From contig NZ_MAQX01000011.1 in NCBI RefSeq assembly GCF_001682865.1, positions 1,136,241 through 1,200,240 of the forward strand: a stretch of 64,000 bases of DNA, read 5' to 3'. The stretch's first letter is position 1. Every line of letters starts with the position of its first letter. A program made the translations under genes and the position numbers. The stretch is from Bacillus sp. FJAT-26390 (GTDB lineage: Bacteria > Bacillota > Bacilli > Paenibacillales > Paenibacillaceae). A model generated the notes under the pieces. It did not search any database. It saw only the letters and a program-made list of their open reading frames with translations, and had not been told where the DNA came from. This document shows, in pieces, positions 45,118-54,318 of the stretch.

Positions 45118-45262
45118 TTGTACAAAATACTGAGTAAGAGTCACCCTTGCCGATACGAAGCTCGTATATTGCACAAATTGCAGCGTTCAATGAAAGCTCG
45201 CGATATTAGGCGCGTCTATTGCGCAAAGCACCGCTGAAAACCTGCCTAAACTCAATATCTTG
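45118..45262. repeat. Three or four degenerate units at about 50-bp spacing
   Basis: TTGTACAAAAT (45118), ATTGCACAAATTGC (45168) and ATTGCGCAAAGC (45218) recur at about 50 bp; a fourth weak copy TCTTGCAGCAG is near 45260. GCTCGTATATTGCAC and GCGCGTCTATTGCGC share the preceding bases too. The 311-base gap 45012-45322 shows no gene. Confidence 0.5.
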
Positions 45263-45269
45263 CAGCAGC

Positions 45270-45303
45270 AAAAAAAAAACAGACCATGGATTAACCATGG
45301 CCT
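45270..45303 (-). terminator. Terminator of the giant glycosidase gene
   Basis: AGGCCATGG pairs with CCATGGTCT (one G-T pair) around a 5-base loop, followed by ten T on the minus strand, 20 bases after the stop. Confidence 0.85.
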
Positions 45304-45322
45304 GCTTCAATTTGAAGCTTAC

Positions 45323-48300
45323 TTATTTGTTATAAATCGCATACATAATAACTGCCGCTTCCGCTCGAGTCGTATGTCCAAGCGGATTCAGCTTGGAGCC
45401 GTCTCCCTTCACAATGCCGTTCGCTACAAGAAGGGCCGCACTGTCCTCCGCATAGGAAGCCAGCTGGTTCAAATCCGAGAACGGCTTCAGCTGATCCGTG
45501 CTTCCCGCTTGCAGCTTTTTGCCGGAGGCTTTTAAAGCTCTTGCGGTCATCGCGATCATTTCTTGCCTTGTGATCGATGCATTCGGATCAAAGGCACCGC
45601 CTTCGCGTCCGGTAACAATACCTAACTTCTTCGCAATGCCAACTGCATCGTAGTAGTAAGCATTCTGCGCTACATCGGTGAAGTTACCGTCAACCGCTGC
45701 GCTTAAGCCTAACGTTTTGACAAGCAGCGTGATGAAGTCTGAGCGCTTCACCTGCTGCGCCGGCGCGTAAGCTTTTTCCGATACGCCGTTAATAACGCCT
45801 TTGGATGCCATAACCTCAATCGCTTGCTTCGCCCAAGCGTGCTTGCCTAGGTCATCAAACGATTTGTTCACGTAAGCAATCGCATAGGTGCTGAAATGAT
45901 GAACAGTAAAGGCTACGGTGCCTTTCGTTTCATTGTATTTACCGCTTGGAACCGCAATGACTTTGCCTGCCGCGTCGATGTACCATACCGTAATATGCTC
46001 GGAGTTCTGTTTTTCCTCCGCGCTTGGGCTGTAGGCAAGCGATACGTTTACAGCAGCTTCTGGATTGCTCCATTCCACTTTAACCCCGTCCACGTAGAGG
46101 CTCAGTTCGATGGCATGGCGATCACCAAGTGCGGCTTGCGCCTCTTCGGTAAGCTTCGCCTTGTCAACGCTTGAGATTACGATGGACACCTGCTTCGCAC
46201 TTGCAGGCACCGATGCCAGCATGTTGCTTGGCAGGGTGACCGTTCCTATATTCGTTACAATTTCATATTGAATCGCTAGCTTCGCTGCGCTAATCGACTC
46301 TTTAGGCAATTGCACCTCATAGCCCTTAGCTCCGCTCACTTTCGGAACCTCGATAGTTACCGCTTGAACTTCATCAATTCCACCTTGACCAGGCTTCAAA
46401 GCGCCGTCGATAAGCGTTTGGCTTATCGTTGTTTTGCCGAGCCCGCTAGCCGTGTCGATGACCGGTGTTGGCGCTGGGATGGCTTTGCCGCCCGGTGCCT
46501 TCGTCGGTGCCGTTGTTGGCGCCGGTGTTGCCACTGGCGTCGGTGCCGGCGTTGGCGATGTTGTTGGCTCTGTTGTTGGCTCTGTTGTTGGTTCTGTTGT
46601 TGGTTCTGTTGTTGGTTCTGTTGTTGGTTCTGTTGTTGGTTCTGTTGTTGGTTCTGTTGTTGGTTCTGTTGTTGGTTCTGTTGTTGGTTCTGTTGTTGGT
46701 TCTGTTGTTGGTTCTGTTGTTGGTTCTGTTGTTGGTTCTGTTGTTGGTTCTGTTGTTGGTTCTGTTGTTGGTTCTGTTGTTGGTTCTGTTGTTGGTTCTG
46801 TTGTTGGTTCTGTTGTTGGTTCTGTTGTTGGTTCTGTTGTTGGTTCTGTTGTTGGTTCTGTTGTTGGTTCTGTTGTTGGTTCTGTTGTTGGTTCTGTTGT
46901 TGGTTCTGTTGTTGGTTCTGTTGTTGGTTCTGTTGTTGGTTCTGTTGTTGGTTCTGTTGTTGGTTCTGTTGTTGGTTCTGTTGTTGGTTCTGTTGTTGGT
47001 TCTGTTGTTGGTTCTGTTGTTGGTTCTGTTGTTGGTTCTGTTGTTGGTTCTGTTGTTGGTTCTGTTGTTGGTTCTGTTGTTGGTTCTGTTGTTGGTTCTG
47101 TTGTTGGTTCTGTTGTTGGTTCTGTTGTTGGTTCTGTTGTTGGTTCTGTTGTTGGTTCTGTTGTTGGTTCTGTTGTTGGTTCTGTTGTTGGTTCCGGCGT
47201 TGGCTGCACCCCGCCTGGCGTAATGATATACGTAAATGGTGCGACAAAGCTGTCCTTCATGCCTGCTTTAACGGCGATTGTGCGGAGCACTGTCAGCTCC
47301 GACAGCGTAAGCTGCCCGTTATATCGTTTGCCATTCGCGCTGCTTGGCAAAGTTCCATCCGTCGTGTAGTAGATGGAAGCTCCTTCTGTTGCAGACGATA
47401 AAACAACCGTTTTTGTGCCTTTGTAAGCTCCAGCTTTAAGCGAAGCTTTCGGAAGCGCTGTGCTGCCTTCGATCGGCGCAGCCGCCTCTGTCTCTTCAAG
47501 CGACATCCAGTCCAGATTCGCTCCGTCATTATTGCTCGTGAATTGGATCGTTTGCACGCCTTCCGCAAGCTGTACAATACCGGAAGTCTCGGTATAGGCG
47601 TCCCAGCCTCCGCTTGCTCCAAGCGCCGTTGTCGACAGCTTGTGGCCGTCCACCGACAATGTTCCGCTCACGCCCGCTTGTGGCGTAGCATAACGATAAG
47701 TCACTTTGTAGAAAGCTGATTTCGCGATGCTGACGTCAAAATAAAGCGAGCCCGCCGCCGCGATAAAACCTACGTTTTTGAATTTCAGCGTTTGGCCGTC
47801 CATGTTGCTTTGAACGGCAGCCGAGTCTGCATGGCTGTAGCTCTCCGCCTCAATTTTCATAGCTGCGCTTTGATCCATCACTTGTACCGCATACGGCTCA
47901 AACTTGATTCCTCGCAGCGAGTAGCCCGATGCGCCGGCTGCCAGACGAATCTTTTGGTCGCCCTCCTTCAGGTCGATCACGACCCGCAGTTCCACTACCT
48001 GATTGTAAAGATTAGGTACGGTGATCGTTTTCCGAACCGCGCCGTTTTCCGCTTCGATGGCGATGCCGTTTAAGGCCTGCCCAGCAGACGTTGCTTTTAG
48101 CGTCACGACATAAGGGCCCGTTGCCGGAACATGAACCAAATAATCCGCATAATCTCCTGCATCGATTTGCGATAGTCCGCTTGCGCTGCCCGTGCCGGTT
48201 ACCGTAAAGCCTCTCAGCTTATTGAATTGATCCAGCGAATCGAGGGCAAGCAGCTGAATTGGCGTTTTCACATTTTCCGTGCCAAGCAGTGCTGCCTTCG

Positions 48301-51300
48301 CCGTTAATGCAGTGCCTCCTGTAGAATCGTCGTACGCTTCCACTGGAACGTTAACCTGCAGCTCCAGCTCGTTATAGTAAACCGTCTCATTCCAATTGAG
48401 CGTAAGCTTCACGGACTGCGGAGTAAGAAGCTCAGCCGCTTGAAGCGATACGCCCCCAAGCGTCTTGCCCGTACCCGTCAGGGTGATCGCATTTAAGTTT
48501 TGCCCTACGAACGTGCCGCCTGCAATCGTAAGGATTAACTCCTTGCCGTTAACGCCATAAGCCAGCGCGTTTTCTGACAATGACAACGATTCGGCATCAT
48601 CAACAGCTTGAATGAGAACCTTCGTTTTCATCGTTTGGCCTAAGCTGCCTGATGCTGCCTCGTAGACGCTGGCTGTGACCGTCAGCGTACGATCAGAGTC
48701 GTGATCGCGAGACACGGAGCCGCCGATTACAAGCTTCGCCGTATGGTCATCCACACGGTATACGCTGTCTACGACCGTTCCCGCATATCCTTCGATCGAC
48801 CAGTTGGCTGCCGTCAATTCCTCTTTGTAGCTGTCATTATACAAATTAATAATAAGCTCGCTTCCAGCTACTGCGCCTTCCGTAATGGTAGCCGTCTCCG
48901 CAAGGATAGCCGGGCCAACCGCAATCGCATTTAGATTAAATGCGCTGCCGACGATCCGAACCCGCAGCGTATGCAAGCCTTCCGTCAGTGTGACGCTATC
49001 CGTCACGGCTGCCCATGTATCCCAGCCTCCGCTGGTTGGCAGATCCGTTGTTTGGAGCACGGCAGCATCGCTTGAGAGCTCTGCTTTGGCGCCGTTTTGC
49101 TCGGTCGCGTATTGATAAGTAATGCCGTAGGTTCCGTCTGCCGGAACCTGTACTTTATATTCCATCCAATCATCCGGATCGGCAAAGCTGACCGCTGATC
49201 CATTTACAAGCACATTCAAAGCGGATGAGAACTTGCTTGCTTCAATAAGGCCCGGAAGCTCAATAGGTGCCGACTCCGCCTTGGTGAAGGTGATGCTCTT
49301 AATGTTATAATCGTTTTTGCTGACAGCCATCGTTAATTTATGCGTACCCGCAGGAAGCACAACACGCACGCGCTGATTCGCAAAATATTCCCATTGGTAC
49401 GTCGTCTGATTAATCGGAAGCGTAACAAGCGGCTGTCCGTCCAGCTTAAAGTCTACGGAAGCATTCGTCTGAAAGCCTGCGAGCGCCAGATCAAGATCGT
49501 ATTCGCCCGCCTCGCCTACCGAGACGATATAATCGAAGGAAGCCGTTCCGCTAGCGTTGAACGAGCCCAAATATCCTTTCGGATTAACCTGATACTCGCC
49601 TTCTGCCGAGACAAAACGTGTTGCATCAATCGTTGCTGGAACGCTAGCGATTTGCGAGCGGTCCCAGCGATAGGTCGCGGCTGACTTCGCCGGAATAACC
49701 GCATTGATTTGCAGGCCGTCGATCAAGATTTTGAAAGGCTGCGGATCATTGGTTTGGTTAATGACCACCGTTACAATCTCGCGGCCATCCGGGCTTGCAA
49801 AAGCGACGTTCGTCACCGTTGCCGCCGATCCATAATTGCTGTCGATCCGCACGTAACCCGGCTTCACGAATTTCGTGAATTGACCCATCAAATAATATTC
49901 CGGAAGCTTCCAATAGTTGTCCGGGTTTGAGGAATCCTGCACGATCGGTGTCGGATCAGGGATGCCTACCCATTGATGCGACGATATATCGCTGTCGAGC
50001 ATCGTTACCCAGCTGTTGTAGCTTCTCGCATAGTTGCGGAAATATTGTGCGATTCGGTCGGCACCCGACGTGCCCCATACCGCCCGCTCCGTCAAATAAA
50101 CGCTTTTCTCCGGGAACAGGTTTTGGAGAGTCGTCATCATGGACAGCTCGCCGCCGTAATCATGGAACGCTGTTCCTTCAATGGCGTCGTAGGCACCCTC
50201 TACCGGATTGCCTAAAATTTGCGCCGGATAAGCCATCGTATCGCCAGGATTATGGTCGAACATCCACAGCTTCACGTTTTTGATCTTCGCATTGCCGTTC
50301 TGATCCAGCTTCGCGCGCAGCAGCTTCGCAAGGCGTGATGCTTGCTGCCATGACATCGCTGTGCTCGGGTAATCAATTTCGAGCAGCGGCTCATTTTGCA
50401 GCGTCATGCCTTCGAAGTAAATGCCCTGCTCCGCATAGGCCTCCAAGAACTTCACATAGTAAGCGGCAAGAACAGGAAGATACTCTTCCTTCACTTGGCC
50501 TCTAATCATGCTGCCGGTTGTTTTCATCCAGCCCGGCGGGCTCCAAGGCGAAGCGAAAAACTTCACGTCCGGATTAATCGCCTGCATCTTCTTCACGGTA
50601 GGAATAATGCCAAAATCGATATCCTTCTGAATCGAAAACTTCGCTAGCTCAACATCCGTTTCGCCAGCAGGCAAATCATCATACGAATAAAACTTTTGCG
50701 CTGTGAAATCGGAGGTTCCGATCGTCAGGCGAACCAAGCTCATGCCGATGCCGTTGTCCTTGTCGAACAGGCCGCGAAGCAGCTCTTCCTGCTTGCTTGG
50801 CGACATTTTCACAAGATTGTGAATCGTCGCTTCTTCCATCGAAGAGCCAATGCCTAGCATCGACTGGTATTTTTTGTCCGGATTGATCGTGATCGCTGTT
50901 GCTTTGCTGTTATCCGGCAGCGTAATATCCAGATTGGCTTGCTGCTCCAGCTTCTTATCTCCAGCGTGGTAACGATCAGCGTAATACCACTGGCGGTTGC
51001 CCGCGTCGCGCTCGCTGGAAATCCATGATTCAACAGCTCCGGCAACAAGGGCCGGCTGCTGTTCGCCGCCAGTGCCCGGCTCCGTAACGCCGCCGCCACC
51101 ACCGCCGCCTACTGGAACGTCTCCAGTACGCGTGAACTCCACCCAGTTAAAGTTGATATCGCCGGCAATAAACTCCAATCGAAGCTTTTGCGTACCGGCT
51201 TTGCTTAACACGACATTGTCGACCGTTGCTGTTCTCCAGCTCTGCCAGCCGCCTGTTGAGCCTACGTTTAGCGTGCCGACTGTCGCTCCTTCTCCTGTCT

Positions 51301-53464
51301 TGATCTTTATGCCCGTTGCTCCGCCGTTGCCCGCATAGCGGAACGCAGCGCTGTATGTGCCTGGCTCATTCACCTTGACCGTGTAGTCCAGCCAAGCGCC
51401 GCCCGTTGTCCAGCCGATGTTTTTGCCGCCGCCTGTATCCGTCGTATCTTCCGTATTCAAGCCGCTGCTCTTAGCGACAAAAGATTCCGCTTCCAGCTTG
51501 CCCGGCAGCGGCTGTGACGGCGCCTCCGTCTGTACCGGCTTAGGTGGCAGCACAGGCGTAGCCTGCCCGCTCGTTAAGCCATAACCGATAGGGAACAGCA
51601 AGTTCGGGCTGTCGGCTCCCACAATCGGATAATTGGTCAAATAGAATGGCCATTTAATCGGGTTTTTCCCTTTGAATCCTTTGCCTCCGATCAATACGTC
51701 AGCGACGCCTTGGCCTTCCGTTCCCGGCAGCCAAGCTGCCACGAGCGCGTCCCAATCATCCATTTGATCCGCTATCGTGAGCGGACGCCCGGATACGAGA
51801 ACGACAACAAGCGGGATGTTCGGATCAGCCGCGCGAATATTCGCGATCGTTGCCAAATCCTCTTCATCGAGATTTAAGCTTGTACGATCGCCCGTCGATT
51901 CCGCATACGGCGTTTCGCCGACTACCGCAATTGCGACATCATAGCCCGCAGCGCCTCGGCCGTGCTTGTTGTAGGTTACGGTCTTGCTTGCACCTGCAAC
52001 CTCCTTAAGTCCTTCATAAATGGTCGTTCCGGTCGTAATCGCTCCGGATGCGCCTTGCCATGTAATCGACCAGCCGCCGGACTGGTTGCCGATGTCGTTC
52101 GCGTTTTTGCCGGCTACGAAAATTTTGTTCATGCCCTTCAGCTGCGACATGATCGGCGAACCGTTCACCACATCATTTTTCAAGAGCACAAGCGATTCCG
52201 CAACCGCTTGGCGTGCAAGCGCACGATGCTCAGCCGCTCCGAAGTAGCCTGTCAAATCCGTATCTGTCTTCGGATTTTCGAATAACCCTGAAGAAATTTT
52301 CACTTTCAAAATGCGCAATACGGCATCGTTCAAACGCTCCTCCGCAATGCTGCCATCCTTCACTAGGCTGATCAAATGTGTCAGGCTCGCCTTCCAATCA
52401 CCTGTCAGCATGAACATGTCCACGCCAGCATTGACGGATACGAGCAGCTGGTTTCTCAAGCCGCTGACAGCTTTGCCATCTTGATCACGCGTTATTTGCT
52501 GTATGGCGTTGTAATCGGAAATAACGAATCCTTTAAACCCAAGCTGACCCTTCAGCACATCGGTAAGAAGCCGCTTGTTCGCATGCATCTTCAAGCCTTG
52601 GATGCTGTGGTAGGACGCCATAACCGTTTGCACGCCTGCGTCTACAGCCGCCTTGTACATCGACAAATCGGTTGCAAGCAGTTCGTCCTCCGTATACTTC
52701 GTTATATTTCCTTGATTCGTGCCATTGTCGGTGTAACCTTCGCCTATAAAATGCTTCGCAGCGCCAACGACATGTTTCGTTTGGCTGCGCTCGGCAGCGG
52801 TTTCACCTTGGAGTCCTTCGATATAGGCCGCCCCAAGCACCTTGGAGATCGCTTGGTTGCCGCTGTAGCCCTCATATGTACGGCCCCAGCGAATGTCCTG
52901 CGGCGCAGCAATCGTTGGCGCAAAATCCCAATTTGCTCCCGTCGCCCGAATTTCCTTCGCCGTTGCGGCTCCGATTTGCTTCACAAGCTCAGCATTGTTT
53001 GCCGCGCCCAGGCCAATGTTATGGGGGAACAAGGTTGCCCCCTTCACATTGTTATGGCCATGCACGCCGTCCACCCCATATAACAGCGGGATGCCAAGCC
53101 GCGTCGAGAGCGCCCCGTCCTGATAGCTGTCTATGAGCGCCTGCCAATTTTCCCTTGTGCTGTCCTGCTGCTTGCCATTCGGGAACGATCCCCCGCCGCT
53201 AAGCACCGAGCCGATAAAATACTGCTTTACCTCCTCCGGTGTAATATTGGATTTCTCTGGCTGTATCATTTGTCCTGCGCGTTCCTCCAGCGTCATACGC
53301 GACAGCAAGTCCGCTGCCCGGGCATCAACGCTCGCCGCCGGATCCAAATACGTCGGAAGCGCTCCCTCTGCTTGCGCGGAAGGCGCCGCGCCTACCGAGA
53401 GCAAGCTCGTCATCAGCGATACAACCAACAGAATCGCTGTCATCATCGACATCTTTCTTTTCAA
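45323..53464 (-). CDS. Giant secreted GH3-CBM6-GH30-CBM glycosidase with SLH anchor
   Basis: A 2713-residue surface enzyme. Order: signal peptide (about 1-33), GH3 (about 36-640; nucleophile D317 in GFVISDYNA), CBM6 (about 650-780), GH30 (about 818-1265; acid E1025 in TLQNEPLLE, nucleophile E1126 in YLTERAVWG), then four CBM6/35-like modules with Ig-like pieces (to about 2010), a chitobiase C-terminal-type domain (about 2012-2085), a PTTE linker (about 2090-2301), a beta domain, and three SLH domains (about 2531-2713). GH3 exo- plus GH30 endo-activity in one chain suggests breakdown of a beta-glucan such as a 1,6-linked one; the substrate is inference. The start is TTG at 53464, eight bases after GAGGAGG. 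The usual GH3 or GH30 protein is about a quarter of this size. Confidence 0.9.
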   Translation of the reverse strand: MKRKMSMMTAILLVVSLMTSLLSVGAAPSAQAEGALPTYLDPAASVDARAADLLSRMTLEERAGQMIQPEKSNITPEEVKQYFIGSVLSGGGSFPNGKQQDSTRENWQALIDSYQDGALSTRLGIPLLYGVDGVHGHNNVKGATLFPHNIGLGAANNAELVKQIGAATAKEIRATGANWDFAPTIAAPQDIRWGRTYEGYSGNQAISKVLGAAYIEGLQGETAAERSQTKHVVGAAKHFIGEGYTDNGTNQGNITKYTEDELLATDLSMYKAAVDAGVQTVMASYHSIQGLKMHANKRLLTDVLKGQLGFKGFVISDYNAIQQITRDQDGKAVSGLRNQLLVSVNAGVDMFMLTGDWKASLTHLISLVKDGSIAEERLNDAVLRILKVKISSGLFENPKTDTDLTGYFGAAEHRALARQAVAESLVLLKNDVVNGSPIMSQLKGMNKIFVAGKNANDIGNQSGGWSITWQGASGAITTGTTIYEGLKEVAGASKTVTYNKHGRGAAGYDVAIAVVGETPYAESTGDRTSLNLDEEDLATIANIRAADPNIPLVVVLVSGRPLTIADQMDDWDALVAAWLPGTEGQGVADVLIGGKGFKGKNPIKWPFYLTNYPIVGADSPNLLFPIGYGLTSGQATPVLPPKPVQTEAPSQPLPGKLEAESFVAKSSGLNTEDTTDTGGGKNIGWTTGGAWLDYTVKVNEPGTYSAAFRYAGNGGATGIKIKTGEGATVGTLNVGSTGGWQSWRTATVDNVVLSKAGTQKLRLEFIAGDINFNWVEFTRTGDVPVGGGGGGGVTEPGTGGEQQPALVAGAVESWISSERDAGNRQWYYADRYHAGDKKLEQQANLDITLPDNSKATAITINPDKKYQSMLGIGSSMEEATIHNLVKMSPSKQEELLRGLFDKDNGIGMSLVRLTIGTSDFTAQKFYSYDDLPAGETDVELAKFSIQKDIDFGIIPTVKKMQAINPDVKFFASPWSPPGWMKTTGSMIRGQVKEEYLPVLAAYYVKFLEAYAEQGIYFEGMTLQNEPLLEIDYPSTAMSWQQASRLAKLLRAKLDQNGNAKIKNVKLWMFDHNPGDTMAYPAQILGNPVEGAYDAIEGTAFHDYGGELSMMTTLQNLFPEKSVYLTERAVWGTSGADRIAQYFRNYARSYNSWVTMLDSDISSHQWVGIPDPTPIVQDSSNPDNYWKLPEYYLMGQFTKFVKPGYVRIDSNYGSAATVTNVAFASPDGREIVTVVINQTNDPQPFKILIDGLQINAVIPAKSAATYRWDRSQIASVPATIDATRFVSAEGEYQVNPKGYLGSFNASGTASFDYIVSVGEAGEYDLDLALAGFQTNASVDFKLDGQPLVTLPINQTTYQWEYFANQRVRVVLPAGTHKLTMAVSKNDYNIKSITFTKAESAPIELPGLIEASKFSSALNVLVNGSAVSFADPDDWMEYKVQVPADGTYGITYQYATEQNGAKAELSSDAAVLQTTDLPTSGGWDTWAAVTDSVTLTEGLHTLRVRIVGSAFNLNAIAVGPAILAETATITEGAVAGSELIINLYNDSYKEELTAANWSIEGYAGTVVDSVYRVDDHTAKLVIGGSVSRDHDSDRTLTVTASVYEAASGSLGQTMKTKVLIQAVDDAESLSLSENALAYGVNGKELILTIAGGTFVGQNLNAITLTGTGKTLGGVSLQAAELLTPQSVKLTLNWNETVYYNELELQVNVPVEAYDDSTGGTALTAKAALLGTENVKTPIQLLALDSLDQFNKLRGFTVTGTGSASGLSQIDAGDYADYLVHVPATGPYVVTLKATSAGQALNGIAIEAENGAVRKTITVPNLYNQVVELRVVIDLKEGDQKIRLAAGASGYSLRGIKFEPYAVQVMDQSAAMKIEAESYSHADSAAVQSNMDGQTLKFKNVGFIAAAGSLYFDVSIAKSAFYKVTYRYATPQAGVSGTLSVDGHKLSTTALGASGGWDAYTETSGIVQLAEGVQTIQFTSNNDGANLDWMSLEETEAAAPIEGSTALPKASLKAGAYKGTKTVVLSSATEGASIYYTTDGTLPSSANGKRYNGQLTLSELTVLRTIAVKAGMKDSFVAPFTYIITPGGVQPTPEPTTEPTTEPTTEPTTEPTTEPTTEPTTEPTTEPTTEPTTEPTTEPTTEPTTEPTTEPTTEPTTEPTTEPTTEPTTEPTTEPTTEPTTEPTTEPTTEPTTEPTTEPTTEPTTEPTTEPTTEPTTEPTTEPTTEPTTEPTTEPTTEPTTEPTTEPTTEPTTEPTTEPTTEPTTEPTTEPTTEPTTEPTTEPTTEPTTEPTTEPTTEPTTEPTTSPTPAPTPVATPAPTTAPTKAPGGKAIPAPTPVIDTASGLGKTTISQTLIDGALKPGQGGIDEVQAVTIEVPKVSGAKGYEVQLPKESISAAKLAIQYEIVTNIGTVTLPSNMLASVPASAKQVSIVISSVDKAKLTEEAQAALGDRHAIELSLYVDGVKVEWSNPEAAVNVSLAYSPSAEEKQNSEHITVWYIDAAGKVIAVPSGKYNETKGTVAFTVHHFSTYAIAYVNKSFDDLGKHAWAKQAIEVMASKGVINGVSEKAYAPAQQVKRSDFITLLVKTLGLSAAVDGNFTDVAQNAYYYDAVGIAKKLGIVTGREGGAFDPNASITRQEMIAMTARALKASGKKLQAGSTDQLKPFSDLNQLASYAEDSAALLVANGIVKGDGSKLNPLGHTTRAEAAVIMYAIYNK
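46561..47196 (-). repeat. Minisatellite: 53 tandem copies of a 12-bp unit encoding PTTE
   Basis: The minus strand reads GAACCAACAACA again and again, almost without change. Only the two units at the 46561 end (GCTCTG) and the last unit (CCG) differ. The unit is a multiple of three, so gain or loss of copies lengthens or shortens the linker without shifting frame. No frame contains a stop. Confidence 0.95.
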
Positions 53465-53617
53465 ATCCAAACCCTCCTCAAAACTGTAATAGCCGTCTCA
53501 CGGCTCAGCCGCCCCGTTTCCAAGTCCGGCTGCAGACGAGATTACCTACAAGTATAAAATCGAAAGGGACTTGAAAATATGGCGCATTCTTGTGATTATG
53601 TGCGTTGTTTTTTGGGA

Positions 53618-53637
53618 TTTTGCAACCGGTTGCAAAA
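53618..53637. promoter_or_regulatory. 20-bp perfect palindrome, LacI-family-like operator
   Basis: TTTTGCAACCGGTTGCAAAA is fully palindromic with a central CG, the format of LacI/GalR-family sites. It matches cre at 12 of 14 positions. It lies about 155 bases before the TTG start of the giant glycosidase; a -10-like TATACT lies between. The remaining part of 53465-53804 shows no gene. Confidence 0.6.
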
Positions 53638-53732
53638 ATCCGCGTTTGGCTGCCAGCTTCTGGTTAAGCATTTTATTTCAATGGCAAATGCCCATGAAAA
53701 AGCTTGCAAAAACAGACATTTTTCCACAGCAT

Positions 53733-53762
53733 TTGCTAATTGACCTCATTAGAATCTACAAT
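53733..53762 (+). promoter_or_regulatory. Candidate sigma-A promoter of terB
   Basis: TTGCTA (53733-53738) and TACAAT (53757-53762) with an 18-base spacer, about 43 bases before the terB ATG. Confidence 0.4.
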
Positions 53763-53804
53763 AGAGTTAGAGTATGACCAATTCACTATAGGAGGCTGAC
53801 CCAT

Positions 53805-54251
53805 ATGAGTTCATTTACATCATGGCTGCAGAATACCAAACAAGGACTAAACGACCAGGTCAAAAAATTCAAAAATAAAGATTTCTTGGATGCAGTCGTT
53901 GCAGGCTGTGCGATTGTTGCCGGAGCCGACGGTTCTATCGATGCTTCTGAAAAGCAAAAAATGGCTGGATATATTAGCCGCAGCGAGGAACTTAAAGTTT
54001 TTGACATGAGCGATGTGATCAACCGTTTCAATCACTACGTAGGAAACATCGAATTTGATGGCATGATCGGCAAGCAAGAAGCGCTTAAAGCGATTGCCAA
54101 ATACCGCAGCAAGCCTGAAGTTGGACGTGTCATCGTGGGCGTGTGCAGCGCGATTGGCGCAGCGGACGGCGATTTTGATGCTATGGAGCAAGCGGCTGTT
54201 CGTGATATCTGCAATACACTTGGCCTTAACCCTAGCGAATTCAGCTTGTAA
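53805..54251 (+). CDS. terB: TerB-family tellurite/stress protein
   Basis: A 148-residue cytoplasmic helical protein. Two TerB-type halves are visible: FLDAVVAGCAIVAGADGSIDASEKQKM and VGRVIVGVCSAIGAADGDFDAMEQAAV, each with an acidic Asp-Gly-x-hydrophobic-Asp loop that binds metal in this family. TerB is part of the Ter membrane-linked stress complex with TerC and TerD. ATG start with AGGAGG nine bases upstream. It is transcribed away from the giant glycosidase and towards tdk. Confidence 0.92.
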   Translation: MSSFTSWLQNTKQGLNDQVKKFKNKDFLDAVVAGCAIVAGADGSIDASEKQKMAGYISRSEELKVFDMSDVINRFNHYVGNIEFDGMIGKQEALKAIAKYRSKPEVGRVIVGVCSAIGAADGDFDAMEQAAVRDICNTLGLNPSEFSL

Positions 54252-54261
54252 TATCGAAATG

Positions 54262-54310
54262 CAAAAGAACCTCCAACGTCACGTTTACCGTGATTTTGGA
54301 GGTTCTTTAT
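54262..54310. terminator. Bidirectional terminator between terB and tdk
   Basis: AAAGAACCTCCAA (from about 54264) pairs with TTGGAGGTTCTTT (54296-54308), flanked by A and T runs on both sides. It serves the convergent genes terB and tdk. Confidence 0.85.
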
Positions 54311-54318
54311 CTATACGG

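Noticed and set aside
46561..47196. Possible CRISPR array
   Set aside because: Units are 12 bp, contiguous and without spacers, and lie inside a coding frame.
46310..47401. Several long plus- and minus-strand frames encoding GSVV, CWFC, LLVL and NQQQ repeats
   Set aside because: All are other-frame readings of the 12-bp minisatellite in the giant glycosidase gene. A repeat unit divisible by three without stops is open in every frame.
53471..53617. Clear sigma-A promoter for the giant glycosidase
   Set aside because: A TATACT -10-like box is present, but no acceptable -35 at a normal distance, so no promoter feature was listed.
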